56,376 bases of DNA from an uncultured Bacteroides sp. (lineage in GTDB: Bacteria > Bacteroidota > Bacteroidia > Bacteroidales > Bacteroidaceae). Positions 8,630 through 17,600 of this stretch are shown one piece after another. Location of the stretch: assembly GCA_958477465.1 (NCBI GenBank), contig CAUEFX010000020.1, positions 1-56,376 of the forward strand, in the 5' to 3' direction. The notes below the pieces were generated by a model. It was not told the DNA's origin. It saw only the letters and a list, made by a program, of their open reading frames with translations, and did no database searches. The position numbers and the translations under genes were made by a program. Each line of letters opens with the position of its first letter. The first letter of the stretch is position 1.

Positions 8630-8923
8630 TTATTCATTTAATAAAGCGATGCACTTATCGACTTCACGCACTAATTTAGACAATCGCAGCTTTGTCTCTT
8701 TTACATCGCTGCCGTTAAGGCTGATTGTCGTTGCTGTTTTTAGGTTTGTGTAGTTTGTTTTCAGTTCTTTGTATTCAGCCAATACCTTTTCGTTTTGTTC
8801 CTTCTCTGCTTTGAGAAGTCCCTTTAGTTCAGCATTTTCACGCTTTAATTCATCATGGAGATAGATTAAATGCCGTAGTCTTGCTTCAAAGGTACTTAAT
8901 AGCTTTTTTTCTTCTTCTGTCAT
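8630..8923 (-). CDS. Small coiled-coil protein, possible ZapB-like partner
   Basis: This 97-residue protein starts MTEEEKKLLSTFEARLRHLI and consists almost wholly of a charged heptad coiled coil, ending in a short hydrophobic helix (CIALLNE). A further ATG at 8944 lies inside the -7 promoter box at 8944-8951, so the start at 8923 is taken. It sits directly upstream of zapA. A partner role at the division ring, as for ZapB, is inferred from position and form only, since coiled coils carry little family information. Confidence 0.8.
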   Translation of the reverse strand: MTEEEKKLLSTFEARLRHLIYLHDELKRENAELKGLLKAEKEQNEKVLAEYKELKTNYTNLKTATTISLNGSDVKETKLRLSKLVREVDKCIALLNE

Positions 8924-8943
8924 TACTACACCAAAATTGTACA

Positions 8944-8973
8944 CAAAAATACGATTAAGTTTGGTATTACAAA
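8944..8973 (-). promoter_or_regulatory. Promoter of the coiled-coil gene / zapA unit
   Basis: On the minus strand a -33 TTTG (8970-8973) and a -7 TATTTTTG (8944-8951) are separated by 18 bases, close to the Bacteroides consensus. The expected start point is about 8937, and the first ATG after it is at 8923. Confidence 0.65.
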
Positions 8974-9019
8974 AACTTTGCAGCAGAAATTGCGTGTTTT
9001 ACTTGAAAATTGCTATTGA

Positions 9020-9229
9020 AGGAGCCGATTAGAAGATTATTTAAGATGGAATGAAGAATTTGAATTGCATTCCTATAATATCTTTACAGTGCGGATTTAT
9101 AATAGGCAACAAAGTAAACGTTGAAACGTTATATTATAAAATATTTTTGATAGAGAAGCCCTATTGGGGTACTTTGATGGAGAAGAAAATATCAAAAATA
9201 AGTGGAAAGAGATAGAGGATAAGCAATGA
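9020..9229 (+). pseudogene. Possible gene remnant with two internal stops
   Basis: One frame is protein-like from 9020 to 9229, with segments EDYLRWNEEFELHSYNIFTV and EALLGYFDGEENIKNKWKEI. It is interrupted by TGA at 9122-9124 and TAA at 9137-9139 and has no start codon upstream (TGA at 9017-9019). The polar, helix-rich composition on both sides of the stops in the same frame suggests a decayed gene end. No family is recognised, and chance cannot be excluded. Confidence 0.35.
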
Positions 9230-9273
9230 ATGGATAATGTTTGTTTACCATCTGTCACGAATATACTTTAGAG

Positions 9274-9333
9274 TCTGTTTGAATTTTGCTCAAAAGAAAC
9301 TGATAAAACTTTTAAGGGGAAAATTTAAACAGG
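9274..9333. repeat. Imperfect inverted repeat
   Basis: TCTGTTTGAATTTT (9274-9287) and AAAATTTAAACAGG (9320-9333) are inverted copies with 12 of 14 matches, upstream of the nucleosidase promoter. They may be a remnant of a small mobile or REP-like element. Confidence 0.4.
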
Positions 9334-9392
9334 TTCTTAATATCGTTCAGCATTCTTTTTTTAACAGGCTCTCAGCTTCTAAAATTATTCCG

Positions 9393-9400
9393 TATATTTG
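9393..9400 (+). promoter_or_regulatory. -7 box of the nucleosidase gene
   Basis: TATATTTG matches TAnnTTTG. The start point would be near 9407, about 26 bases before the ATG at 9433. Confidence 0.55.
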
Positions 9401-9432
9401 CGTATATAAACAGGCTTTTAAAGAATAAATTT

Positions 9433-9999
9433 ATGTTGAAAATATTAGTAACCTACGCTGTACAAGGCGAATTTGCAGAGATCAAGTGGTCCGATGCAGA
9501 AGTATATTATGTACGTACCGGTATCGGCAAAGTGAAATCAGCTTTTCATTTGGCGGAAGCTATCCGTCAGGTAGAACCGGATATCGTAATCAATATGGGG
9601 ACGGCAGGGACGATTCATCATAAGGTAGGCGATGTTTTTGTTTGCCGCCATTTTATTGACCGTGATATGCATAAGTTGGCAGGATTCGGATTAAGTTACG
9701 AGTTGGATACCTCTGCATTGCTCGAGCAGAAAGGGTTCTGCAAGCATTGGACGGAGTCGGCTACATGCAATACCGGTGATAGTTTTCTTACGGAATTGAC
9801 TGATATAGAAGGGGATGTGGTAGATATGGAAGCTTATGCACAGGCTTTCGTATGTAATTCTAAAGAGATTCCTTTTATTTCGGTAAAATATGTCTCTGAT
9901 GTGATCGGTCAGAATTCTGTGAAACATTGGGAAGATAAATTGGCTGATGCCCGCGTCGGGCTGTCTCACTTCTTCAATGTTTTGAAGGAAAGTATATGA
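9433..9999 (+). CDS. MTA/SAH nucleosidase-like protein
   Basis: This 188-residue protein belongs to the PNP/UDP phosphorylase superfamily. It has the glycine-rich motif INMGTAGTIHHKVGDVF and the nucleoside-binding motif VVDMEAYA, whose Met-Glu contacts the ribose in the family. The N-terminal segment RTGIGKVKSAFHLAEAI also fits. It is shorter than typical Pfs/MTAN (about 230), mainly in the middle, so the substrate is uncertain: methylthioadenosine, adenosylhomocysteine or futalosine are candidates. Its 3' end overlaps the convergent YbaN gene by 34 bases. Confidence 0.82.
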   Translation: MLKILVTYAVQGEFAEIKWSDAEVYYVRTGIGKVKSAFHLAEAIRQVEPDIVINMGTAGTIHHKVGDVFVCRHFIDRDMHKLAGFGLSYELDTSALLEQKGFCKHWTESATCNTGDSFLTELTDIEGDVVDMEAYAQAFVCNSKEIPFISVKYVSDVIGQNSVKHWEDKLADARVGLSHFFNVLKESI

Positions 10000-10328
10000 T
10001 AAGTGACTCCTGTTGCGATTAGGAAAAGGAGTACCTTGACCCATACTAAAGGAATGAGAAAGAATATGCAATAGAGCATGGTGCCCCACATGAGTACTAA
10101 CGAGATGACTTTTGCACGCAGGGGGATTGCTTTGTTTTCACGAAAGTTACGGATATAAGGACCGAGATGTTTCTGGCTCAGTAACCATTGATACAAACGG
10201 GGCGACCCTTTGAAATAGAGCGTAGCCGTCAGCAGCAGGAAAGGGGTGGTAGGCAATAATGGCAAAAAGATGCCTAAAATACCTAATGCCAGCGAAACGG
10301 TTCCTAAAAAGATGCAGATGGTTTTCAT
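9966..10328 (-). CDS. YbaN/DUF454 inner-membrane protein
   Basis: This 120-residue protein has three to four predicted membrane helices. It carries the family signature LGILGIFLPLLPTTPFLLL followed by YFKGSPRLYQWLL, as in E. coli YbaN, and its first residue aligns with that protein. The function of the family is unknown. A -7 box, TACATTTG, ends only four bases before the ATG, so the mRNA is probably leaderless or nearly so. The 3' end overlaps the convergent nucleosidase gene. Confidence 0.88.
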   Translation of the reverse strand: MKTICIFLGTVSLALGILGIFLPLLPTTPFLLLTATLYFKGSPRLYQWLLSQKHLGPYIRNFRENKAIPLRAKVISLVLMWGTMLYCIFFLIPLVWVKVLLFLIATGVTYHILSFKTLKK

Positions 10329-10332
10329 GCTG

Positions 10333-10340
10333 CAAATGTA
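10333..10340 (-). promoter_or_regulatory. -7 box abutting the YbaN start codon
   Basis: The minus strand reads TACATTTG-CAGC-ATG. With a start point 3-8 bases after the box, transcription begins at or within a base or two of the start codon. Confidence 0.5.
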
Positions 10341-10383
10341 GAAAAAATAGCGGGGTTTGCAGAATGAAAATCTGAATTTGTAT

Positions 10384-10391
10384 TAACTTTG
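10384..10391 (+). promoter_or_regulatory. -7 box of queD-queE
   Basis: TAACTTTG fits TAnnTTTG. The expected start point, about 10397, falls at the foot of the leader hairpin at 10393-10422. Confidence 0.55.
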
Positions 10392-10392
10392 C

Positions 10393-10422
10393 CCCTGCAT
10401 TGAGGTGACATTAGATGCAGGG
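10393..10422 (+). promoter_or_regulatory. Leader hairpin with T-run before queD
   Basis: CCCTGCAT (10393-10400) and ATGCAGGG (10415-10422) form a perfect 8-bp stem with a 14-base loop, followed by ATTTTTTTAA and then the queD ATG 18 bases later. It has the form of an intrinsic terminator at the very start of the queuosine-gene transcript. It does not show the A-rich tail of the class I preQ1 riboswitch. An attenuator or an mRNA 5'-end stabiliser are the simplest readings. Confidence 0.6.
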
Positions 10423-10439
10423 ATTTTTTTAATATATAT

Positions 10440-10778
10440 ATGACGATGTATACAGTAATAAAACGCCTCGAGGTATCGGCTGCGCATAGCCTGAACCTCT
10501 CTTATCGTAATAAATGTGAGAATCTGCACGGTCACAATTGGATTATCACGGTGTACTGCCGTTCTGCAGAACTCAATGCCGACGGGATGGTAGTGGATTT
10601 CAGCCTGATCAAAAAGGCGGTGAAAGAAAAATTGGACCATCGCAATCTGAACGAAGTACTTCCTTTTAATCCTACTGCCGAAAATATAGCCCGCTGGGTT
10701 TGTGAGCAAGTGCCTCATTGCTTTAAAGTGGAAGTACAGGAATCCGAGTCAAATACGGCTGTCTATGAGAAAGATTAA
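10440..10778 (+). CDS. queD: 6-carboxytetrahydropterin synthase
   Basis: QueD makes 6-carboxy-tetrahydropterin from dihydroneopterin triphosphate, the second step toward preQ0 and queuosine. The 112 residues contain the zinc site (AAHSLNL and ENLHGHNW) and the catalytic Cys in KCENLHGH, then the conserved VVDFSLIKK, LDHRNLNE and a C-terminal VEVQESESNTAVYE. Starts at 10440 and 10446 are both possible. It overlaps queE by 14 bases, so translation is coupled. Confidence 0.93.
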   Translation: MTMYTVIKRLEVSAAHSLNLSYRNKCENLHGHNWIITVYCRSAELNADGMVVDFSLIKKAVKEKLDHRNLNEVLPFNPTAENIARWVCEQVPHCFKVEVQESESNTAVYEKD

Positions 10779-11310
10779 CGAAATTTTCTATAGCTTGCAA
10801 GGAGAGGGGTATCATACGGGTACTCCTGCTGTTTTTATCCGTTTTTCGGGATGCAACTTGAAGTGCAGCTTTTGTGATACCCGCCATGAAGAGGGGGTGA
10901 TGATGACGGATGAGGAGATTATAGCCGAGGTAAAGAAATATCCGGCTGTGATGGTAATACTTACAGGTGGCGAACCGTCCTTGTGGATTGACGATCACCT
11001 GATCGATCTTTTGCATCAGGCAGGGAAATACGTTTGTATCGAAACGAATGGTACCCGCCCTCTGCCGGCGGCTATCGATTGGATAACCTGTTCGCCCAAG
11101 CAAGGCGTAAAGTTGGGGTTAGATAGAATGGATGAAGTGAAAGTTGTGTACGAAGGACAAGATATTGATGTTTATGAGTTACTTCCCGCCGAACATTTTT
11201 TCCTCCAGCCTTGTTCTTGTAGTAATACTGCAGCAACGGTGGATTGCGTGATGCGACATCCCAAATGGAGGTTAAGCCTGCAAACGCACAAGTTGATAAA
11301 TATTTTGTAA
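10765..11310 (+). CDS. queE: 7-carboxy-7-deazaguanine synthase (radical SAM)
   Basis: QueE converts carboxytetrahydropterin to 7-carboxy-7-deazaguanine using SAM and a 4Fe-4S cluster. The 181-residue protein starts MRKINEIFYSLQGEGYHTG, the hallmark N-terminus of QueE. It has the cluster motif CNLKCSFC, an ILTGGEPS glycine motif, and a C-terminal QPCSCSN...WRLSLQTHKLINI. The start at 10765, inside queD, is fixed by this N-terminus. Length is slightly short, as is common for Bacteroidetes QueE. It follows QueD in the pathway and in the operon. Confidence 0.94.
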   Translation: MRKINEIFYSLQGEGYHTGTPAVFIRFSGCNLKCSFCDTRHEEGVMMTDEEIIAEVKKYPAVMVILTGGEPSLWIDDHLIDLLHQAGKYVCIETNGTRPLPAAIDWITCSPKQGVKLGLDRMDEVKVVYEGQDIDVYELLPAEHFFLQPCSCSNTAATVDCVMRHPKWRLSLQTHKLINIL

Positions 11311-11466
11311 TAGTTACGGACTACTGCCGGCTATATCAGCCCCAACACCAGAAACATAGAAATCCATTCTGCCGCAGGCACTTGTAGCAAGAGTGGTTTT
11401 GTTGTTGCTTCGAACCCCGGTGTACCAGTATTTAGAAAGACGGTACATTGACAAATTATCAATAAT

Positions 11467-12339
11467 ATGTATGCAAATAAAGTAAAGAAAGTTGTAGCTG
11501 TTCATGACCTTTCAGGGGTAGGTCGGGTTTCGCTTACGGTAGTGATTCCTATTCTTTCATCGATGGGTTTTCAGGTTTGTCCGTTGCCTACGGCGGTGTT
11601 GTCCAGTCATACACAGTATCCTAATTTTTCATTTTTGGATTTGACCGATGAAATGCCGAAGATTATTTCCGAATGGAAGAAGCTCGGTGTACAATTTGAT
11701 GCCTTCTATACCGGTTACCTCGGTTCCCCGCTTCAGATACAGATTGTTGCTGATTTCATAGATGATTTCCGGCAGTCGGAAAGTCTTGTTGTGGTCGATC
11801 CCGTTTTGGGTGACAATGGTAAGCTATATGCCAATTTTCATGATTCGATGATCAGGGAGATGCGGCGATTGGTAACGAAGGCCGATGTGATCACTCCCAA
11901 TCTCACCGAACTGTTTTATTTGCTGGATCTGCCTTATAAGGAGCAAAATACCGATGATGAGTTGAAATCTTACCTTCGTCAACTTTCCGATAGCGGGCCG
12001 GAAGTGGTGATTATAACCAGCGTTCCTGTGTTGGATGACATCCATAAGACATCCGTATATGCCTATAATCGTACCGGTAATCGTTTTTGGAAAGTAACCT
12101 GTCCCTATCTGCCTGCCCATTATCCCGGAACCGGAGATACTTTTACGAGTGTAATCACCGGAGCTTTGTTGCAAGGTGACAGCCTGCCTATTGCACTTGA
12201 TCGTGCTACACAGTTTATTTTGCAAGGGATTCGTGCAACTTTTGGTTATGAGTATGACAACCGTGAGGGTATTCTTTTAGAGAAGGTGTTGCATAATCTC
12301 GACATGCCTATTCAGAGCAGCAGTTATGAACTTATCTGA
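11467..12339 (+). CDS. Pyridoxamine/pyridoxal kinase (PdxY/PdxK-like)
   Basis: This 290-residue ribokinase-superfamily enzyme is predicted to phosphorylate vitamin B6 vitamers. The N-terminus VVAVHDLSGVGRVSLTVVIP and the following PLPTAVLSSHTQYPN fit the PdxY type, and the anion-hole motif PGTGDTFTS near residue 220 carries the catalytic Asp. VVDPVLGDNGKLY and ITPNLTE are the other family blocks. The 156 bases upstream hold no clear promoter box. The VWA gene converges on it. Confidence 0.88.
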   Translation: MYANKVKKVVAVHDLSGVGRVSLTVVIPILSSMGFQVCPLPTAVLSSHTQYPNFSFLDLTDEMPKIISEWKKLGVQFDAFYTGYLGSPLQIQIVADFIDDFRQSESLVVVDPVLGDNGKLYANFHDSMIREMRRLVTKADVITPNLTELFYLLDLPYKEQNTDDELKSYLRQLSDSGPEVVIITSVPVLDDIHKTSVYAYNRTGNRFWKVTCPYLPAHYPGTGDTFTSVITGALLQGDSLPIALDRATQFILQGIRATFGYEYDNREGILLEKVLHNLDMPIQSSSYELI

Positions 12340-12462
12340 AGCTGTTTAGAGGGAGTACCAAAATGTTTTTTTTCGAAGAAATCATTTCTGCTACAAGTAT
12401 TTTCGGCAGGAGAATTTTTGACTTTTGTACATTTTGTTACCCCCTCGGTATTTATTTCTCTT

Positions 12463-14304
12463 TTATTCGGCCAATCCTTTGGCTGTCTCCACCAGTCTGA
12501 TAAACTCTCTTCTGTATCCCCTTTCATCGTTGTCAAGTGATGTTTTAGCCAGAGATATTACTTTGTCATAAGTTGCATTTCCTTTAAAGTCGGAATCACG
12601 CAATAGTTGCCCGAACATGGCTACAGCAGAAGCAAAACGGAAATCCGAGGATACATTTTCTTTTTTATCATCGGTAAGAGATTGTTCGATTTTCTTGCTG
12701 ATATTTCCATCCGGTGCTTTGTAGCGGAGTTTTACAGTGAGGAGCTCTTTCGAACCGTTTGCCGCAGCAGGGACCGGTTTTGTCTTTTGATATTTCAAAT
12801 CGTCCACTTTTCCTATAAAATCGCTTTTGATTCCCGCAGGTACTACTTCATAGAAAGCCGTTACCGTATGTCCAGCTCCCATTTCGCCTGCATCTTTGGT
12901 ATCATTGTTGAAATCTTCGTCTTTCAGCAAACGGCTTTCGTAACCGATGAGCCGATATGCCTGTACTTGCGATGGATTGAATTCTATCTGTAATTTTACA
13001 TCTTTGGCCACTGTGTGCATTGTGGCTCCGAATTCATTGACTAATACTCTGTTGGCTTCCTGTAAGTTATCAATGTATGCGTGGTTCCCGTTTCCCTTCT
13101 CTGCGAGAACCTGCATTTTGCTGTCTTTATAATTTCCCATGCCATAGCCCAATACAGTCAGAAAAATACCACTTTTCCGCTCTTGTTCGATGAGCTTTTC
13201 CAGCCCTTCATTGGAAGACACTCCGACATTGAAGTCACCGTCCGTACAAAGGATGATACGATTGTTCCCTCCTTTTACAAAATTCTGTTTAGCTATCTTG
13301 TAAGCCAGTTTGATGCCTGCGCCACCGGCTGTAGAACCTCCTGCGGTTAGCTCATCAATGGCTTCACGGATTTTTTGCTTATCGCTTCCGCTGGTAGAGG
13401 GAAGTTTTTCTCCTGCCGAGCCTGAGTATACAACAATCGCTACCCTGTCTTCATCACGCAGATTGTTGACCAGTAATTTGAGAGAAGACTGAACTAACCC
13501 CAGCCGTTGGGGACCGTACATCGAACCGGAAACATCAATTAGAAAAACTAAATTGGATACCGGGAGCTTGTCAGTCGGGATTTCTTTTGCTTTCAATCCG
13601 ATACGGATCAATCGGTGCTTGGCATTCCACGGACAGGCACCGGCTTCGGCCGTGATTTTCACAGGATCATTTCCAGTAGGTTGAGGGTAGTTATATGAGA
13701 AATAGTTTATTAATTCTTCCGTACGGATCGCATCTGCCGGAGGAAGTTCACCTTTATTAATATAGCGGCGCATGTTACTGTAAGAAGCGGCATCTACGTC
13801 TATTGAGAACGTAGACAGCGGGCTTTCACTTACGGTCTTAAAGGTGTTTTCAGTAATTTCCTTATACTCTTCCGTGCTCATGTCGTCGGCATACATTCTG
13901 CTTACCATGACACTGGGAGTAACATAGGCCACTGCACCGCAGAGGCTTTCTTTCTTCTGTGTGCCATAACCCACTACGACACATTCTTCCAGCATTAGGC
14001 TATTTGCTTTTAAACGAATGTCCAGGCGAGCGGACTTGACTTCCGCTTCTTGTTTTTCGTAGCCGATATAAGAAAACACCAACTTCTCACCTTTGTCGGC
14101 ACGGATCGTATATTCACCGTCCACATTGGATAGAGTACCGCGGGTAGTCCCTTTTACTTGTACCGTGCAACCAATAATGCCGGAACCGTCTGCGGCATCG
14201 GTCACTTTACCTTTTACTATGAATGTTTCTGCATTCACTGTTCCCCAAGAAATAACTGCTACCAGTAATCCGAGCATCATGGCTTTTAATCGATTTGTTT
14301 TCAT
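12463..14304 (-). CDS. VWA-domain protein with carboxypeptidase-regulatory-like domain
   Basis: This 613-residue exported protein has a signal peptide (about 1-25, ending VNA), a carboxypeptidase-D regulatory-like beta domain (about 28-105) ending in a SusC-like VVVGYGTQKKE, a VWA N-terminal helper region (about 145-240), and a von Willebrand A domain with an intact metal site DVSGSMYG plus STAGG and TDGDFN (about 245-425). A DUF3520-like C-terminus follows. This layout is the YfbK-type family of Bacteroidetes. The exported location suggests surface or periplasmic binding. The partner is unknown. Confidence 0.88.
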   Translation of the reverse strand: MKTNRLKAMMLGLLVAVISWGTVNAETFIVKGKVTDAADGSGIIGCTVQVKGTTRGTLSNVDGEYTIRADKGEKLVFSYIGYEKQEAEVKSARLDIRLKANSLMLEECVVVGYGTQKKESLCGAVAYVTPSVMVSRMYADDMSTEEYKEITENTFKTVSESPLSTFSIDVDAASYSNMRRYINKGELPPADAIRTEELINYFSYNYPQPTGNDPVKITAEAGACPWNAKHRLIRIGLKAKEIPTDKLPVSNLVFLIDVSGSMYGPQRLGLVQSSLKLLVNNLRDEDRVAIVVYSGSAGEKLPSTSGSDKQKIREAIDELTAGGSTAGGAGIKLAYKIAKQNFVKGGNNRIILCTDGDFNVGVSSNEGLEKLIEQERKSGIFLTVLGYGMGNYKDSKMQVLAEKGNGNHAYIDNLQEANRVLVNEFGATMHTVAKDVKLQIEFNPSQVQAYRLIGYESRLLKDEDFNNDTKDAGEMGAGHTVTAFYEVVPAGIKSDFIGKVDDLKYQKTKPVPAAANGSKELLTVKLRYKAPDGNISKKIEQSLTDDKKENVSSDFRFASAVAMFGQLLRDSDFKGNATYDKVISLAKTSLDNDERGYRREFIRLVETAKGLAE

Positions 14305-14464
14305 ACCTTATTATATTAAATGTGATACACTAATTCCGTGTTTTATTCTATAGATGCAGTTTTGAACAGGATTCCATAAAAAGTTTCTTATTTTTTTGTT
14401 GACCTTAAGAAGTAGCCTTGTTTTTTTACCGTAAGATTGTCCATGTTTATAGTATATTTCTCCA

Positions 14465-14495
14465 TTGTGCGCCCATGTGTCTTTTTCTACTTTTG
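14465..14495 (+). promoter_or_regulatory. Promoter of the SusC-SusD-GH97 locus
   Basis: A -33 TTG (14465-14467) and a -7 TACTTTTG (14488-14495) are 20 bases apart, a good match to the Bacteroides consensus. The start point is expected near 14502, giving a leader of about 165 bases. Confidence 0.65.
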
Positions 14496-14583
14496 CATGT
14501 AATTAAATTACTAATTATTACTATAGCTAATAACAAAGAAAAGTAGTATTTATGTAAAGGATGCTTTGAAAGTTTCGGACTTC

Positions 14584-14617
14584 ACTACCATCTTCAGTTT
14601 CTTGCTGGATGGGTAGT
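14584..14617 (+). promoter_or_regulatory. Hairpin in the leader of the polysaccharide locus
   Basis: ACTACCATC (14584-14592) pairs with GATGGGTAGT (14608-14617) with one bulged G. It lies 50 bases before susC in a long untranslated leader. In Bacteroides such leaders are known targets of post-transcriptional control, but a role here is inference. Confidence 0.4.
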
Positions 14618-14668
14618 TGGCAACTGGATATAACATAAAATTCATTTAATTATTAATCTTAATGTATT

Positions 14669-17600
14669 ATGAAAAGAAACAGGTTAAGTTGGTTTTTCCC
14701 TCTTTTGTTTTGTTGTACTTTATTGGCGGCCCAGAATAGGATTGTTAAGGGGACGGTTACAAGTAAACTCGATTCGGAAGTATTGATAGGGGCAAGTATT
14801 TCTGTAAAAGGTACTACAATGGGTACTATCACGGATATAGATGGAAAATATTCTCTTTCTGTACCGGCTGATGCTATATTGGTGTTCAGCTATTTGGGTT
14901 ATGAAACGGAAGAGGTTACCGTAAGGAACCGTTCGTTGATAAATGTTGCTCTGAAAGCCAGTACACAAGATCTGGAAGAAGTTGTTGTGGTAGGTACTAT
15001 TATGAAAAAGAGTGATTTGACCGGTGCCGTATCAAGTGTTAGTGCGAAGGTACTGGAAGAAAAGCCGGTTACCAGTATAAATCAAGCCTTACAGGGACGT
15101 GTTGCTGGAGTCTTGATTTCCAATGCTGCCAAACCGGGTGATGATGCAAGTATTAAAATTCGTGGTATCAATACCATTAATACTACTACCGATCCTATTT
15201 ATGTGGTAGACGGTTTGGTTATGGATAACTTCGGAGGTGGATTTAATTCTATCAACTTGAATGATGTCGCTTCTATTGAGGTACTGAAGGATGCCTCTGC
15301 TACGGCTCTCTATGGTTCGCGTGCTTCTAACGGAGTGGTTCTGATAACAACTAAAAAAGGAAAGATCGGCAGTGGCAAAATTACCTATGATGGTTGGGTA
15401 GGCTTTCAAACAGATGCAAAGCTTCCTGAGACTATGGGTACAAGAGATCTTTTTGAATTGAGAAAAGAGGCAGCGATGAATTCGTTTACGGCACGCCATC
15501 CGGAAGCAACGGCAGATGAAATTGATGCGTTTTTGGCTAATCGGGTGATGACACCTTACGTTAAAAACGGGTCGGGAGGATACGTCTTTGCACAGTATGA
15601 GTTTGATGCCTATGAAAATAATGATAATTATAACTGGTTGGATGCAGTGACCCGTACAGGTGTAGAGCAGAATCATGCGCTGAGCTTTAGCGGAGCTTCC
15701 GAAAAGGGTACTTATTATTTAAGTTTCGGATATTCTAATAAGAAAGGGATGGTTAAGAACCTTGGGGATACGAGGTATAACGGTCGTATTAACTCGGATT
15801 ATTCCATTAAAACATGGTTGAAAGTCGGTACTAATACCTCCTTTTCTCATACCGAGTCTGAAATATTCTCGGATGATGGCGTTTATGATAAAGCACGTGG
15901 GGCTAATCCGATGTTACCGGTCGATTCTGAAATTTATACTTTGAATTATGGCGGATTGGAAGATAATAATTACTTTAATCCGATACGTACTTTAAAAATA
16001 GAGAATGATCGCAGACGCAATCGTTTGTCTTCGACCAATTTCTTGAATATAAATCCGCTGAAGGGATTGAATATCCGTACTTCGTTTTCTCTTGATTTTT
16101 TTCAGGAAGACCGGTTTAAATACACTCCGAAAGATATTCAAGAATCTATCCGTTACTCTCAAGACGGACAGGCTGAGCATACCCGTGATCAAAGAGTGGT
16201 ATGGCAATGGGATAATTCCATCTCTTATGACCGGATGTTTGGAAAGCATAAGATAAATGCCTTGTTTGGAACCAGTGCTACTCATACAAATCGGGATTAT
16301 ACGTATGCTACCGGAAAGGGATATGGTACGGATCGGTTCTCTTATTACAACATAGGCGCTTCTTACAAAACGGATGAACGGTCTATCGGCTCTGATTTTG
16401 TAACGGCTACCTTGATGTCGTATGTAGTACGTGCCGACTATAATTATGCAAGTAAGTACTATTTGACAGCTACTGCACGTTATGATGGTTCTTCTAAATT
16501 TGCCGAAGGGCATCGATGGGGATTATTCCCTTCTTTCTCAGCGGCATGGAACATTGCAGAAGAAAACTTTATGAAAGAACAGCGTGTGTTCAACCAGTTG
16601 AAATTACGTTTGGGATATGGTTTGGTTGGTAATCAGAGTATTAGTGATTTTGCATTTTATACACTTTATGATGCCAAACTCGAGGATGGAAAAGTTACTT
16701 ATGTGCCCAAAGGAAGTAGAGGTACAAAAGATATAACCTGGGAGTCTCAGAGACAGTTCAATGTCGGATTGGATATGGGATTCTTGAATGGGCGTATTAC
16801 TGCAACAGTGGATGCATTCTTTATCAAGAATAAAGATTTGTTGATGACACGCTCTTTACCGTTGACATCCGGTTTCAGCTCAGCGATAGAGAATATCGGT
16901 GCAATTGAGAATAAAGGTATCGAATTTGCCTTGAATGCTAAACTGATTGCAACAAAAGATATCCAGTGGAATGTTTCTGCCAATATCTCGGCCGATAAAA
17001 ATAAGGTTACGCAACTTTACGGTGATAATGATGCGGTTTATAATATTGATGCTGATCGTAATCTTCAAAAGGAAGGAAACCTGTTTTTAGGTGAGTCACG
17101 TAATACTATCTATATATGGAGGACAGGTGGCATAGCCCAAGTGGTAGATATGGAACGTTTGAAAAATATTGATTTTTCGGGACGACAGGTTAATCCGGGA
17201 GATCTTTATCCACTGGATGTAAATGATGATAAAGTGATTGATGATAAGGATCGTGTGATTGTAGGTTCTCCTGATCCTAAATTTTATGGTGGATTTTCCA
17301 CAGATTTCTCATATAAAGGGTGGACGTTGAATGCAGTATTCAATTATTCATGTGGAGGTAAGAAGTTGAGCCCTTACTATGAATCATTGATCACAAGCCG
17401 GGGAACGGGAATCGCTTCCATTGACTTACTTGACCGCTGGACACCGGAAAACACAGACGCTAAATTCCCGCGTCCTATTTATAATGACCCTACGGATACT
17501 GAGACGTCATATTACAATACATTCTCTGCCAGTCAGATGGACTTTTCTGTACAGAATGCTTCATTTTTACGCTTATCTACTTTGAGTTTGTCATATACAT

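Noticed and set aside
9237..9428. A 63-codon plus frame before the nucleosidase gene.
   Set aside because: It runs through an inverted repeat and the promoter box of the next gene, and the translation looks like random A/T-rich DNA.
10393..10422. A class I preQ1 riboswitch before queD.
   Set aside because: The required A-rich tail and C-rich loop are absent.
11314..11505. A 63-codon minus frame between queE and the pyridoxamine kinase gene, with codon use like a real protein end (YWYTGVRSNNKTTLATS...).
   Set aside because: It overlaps the kinase start, has no ribosome site or promoter, and no family is recognised. It could be a decayed gene end, but the evidence is too thin to list.
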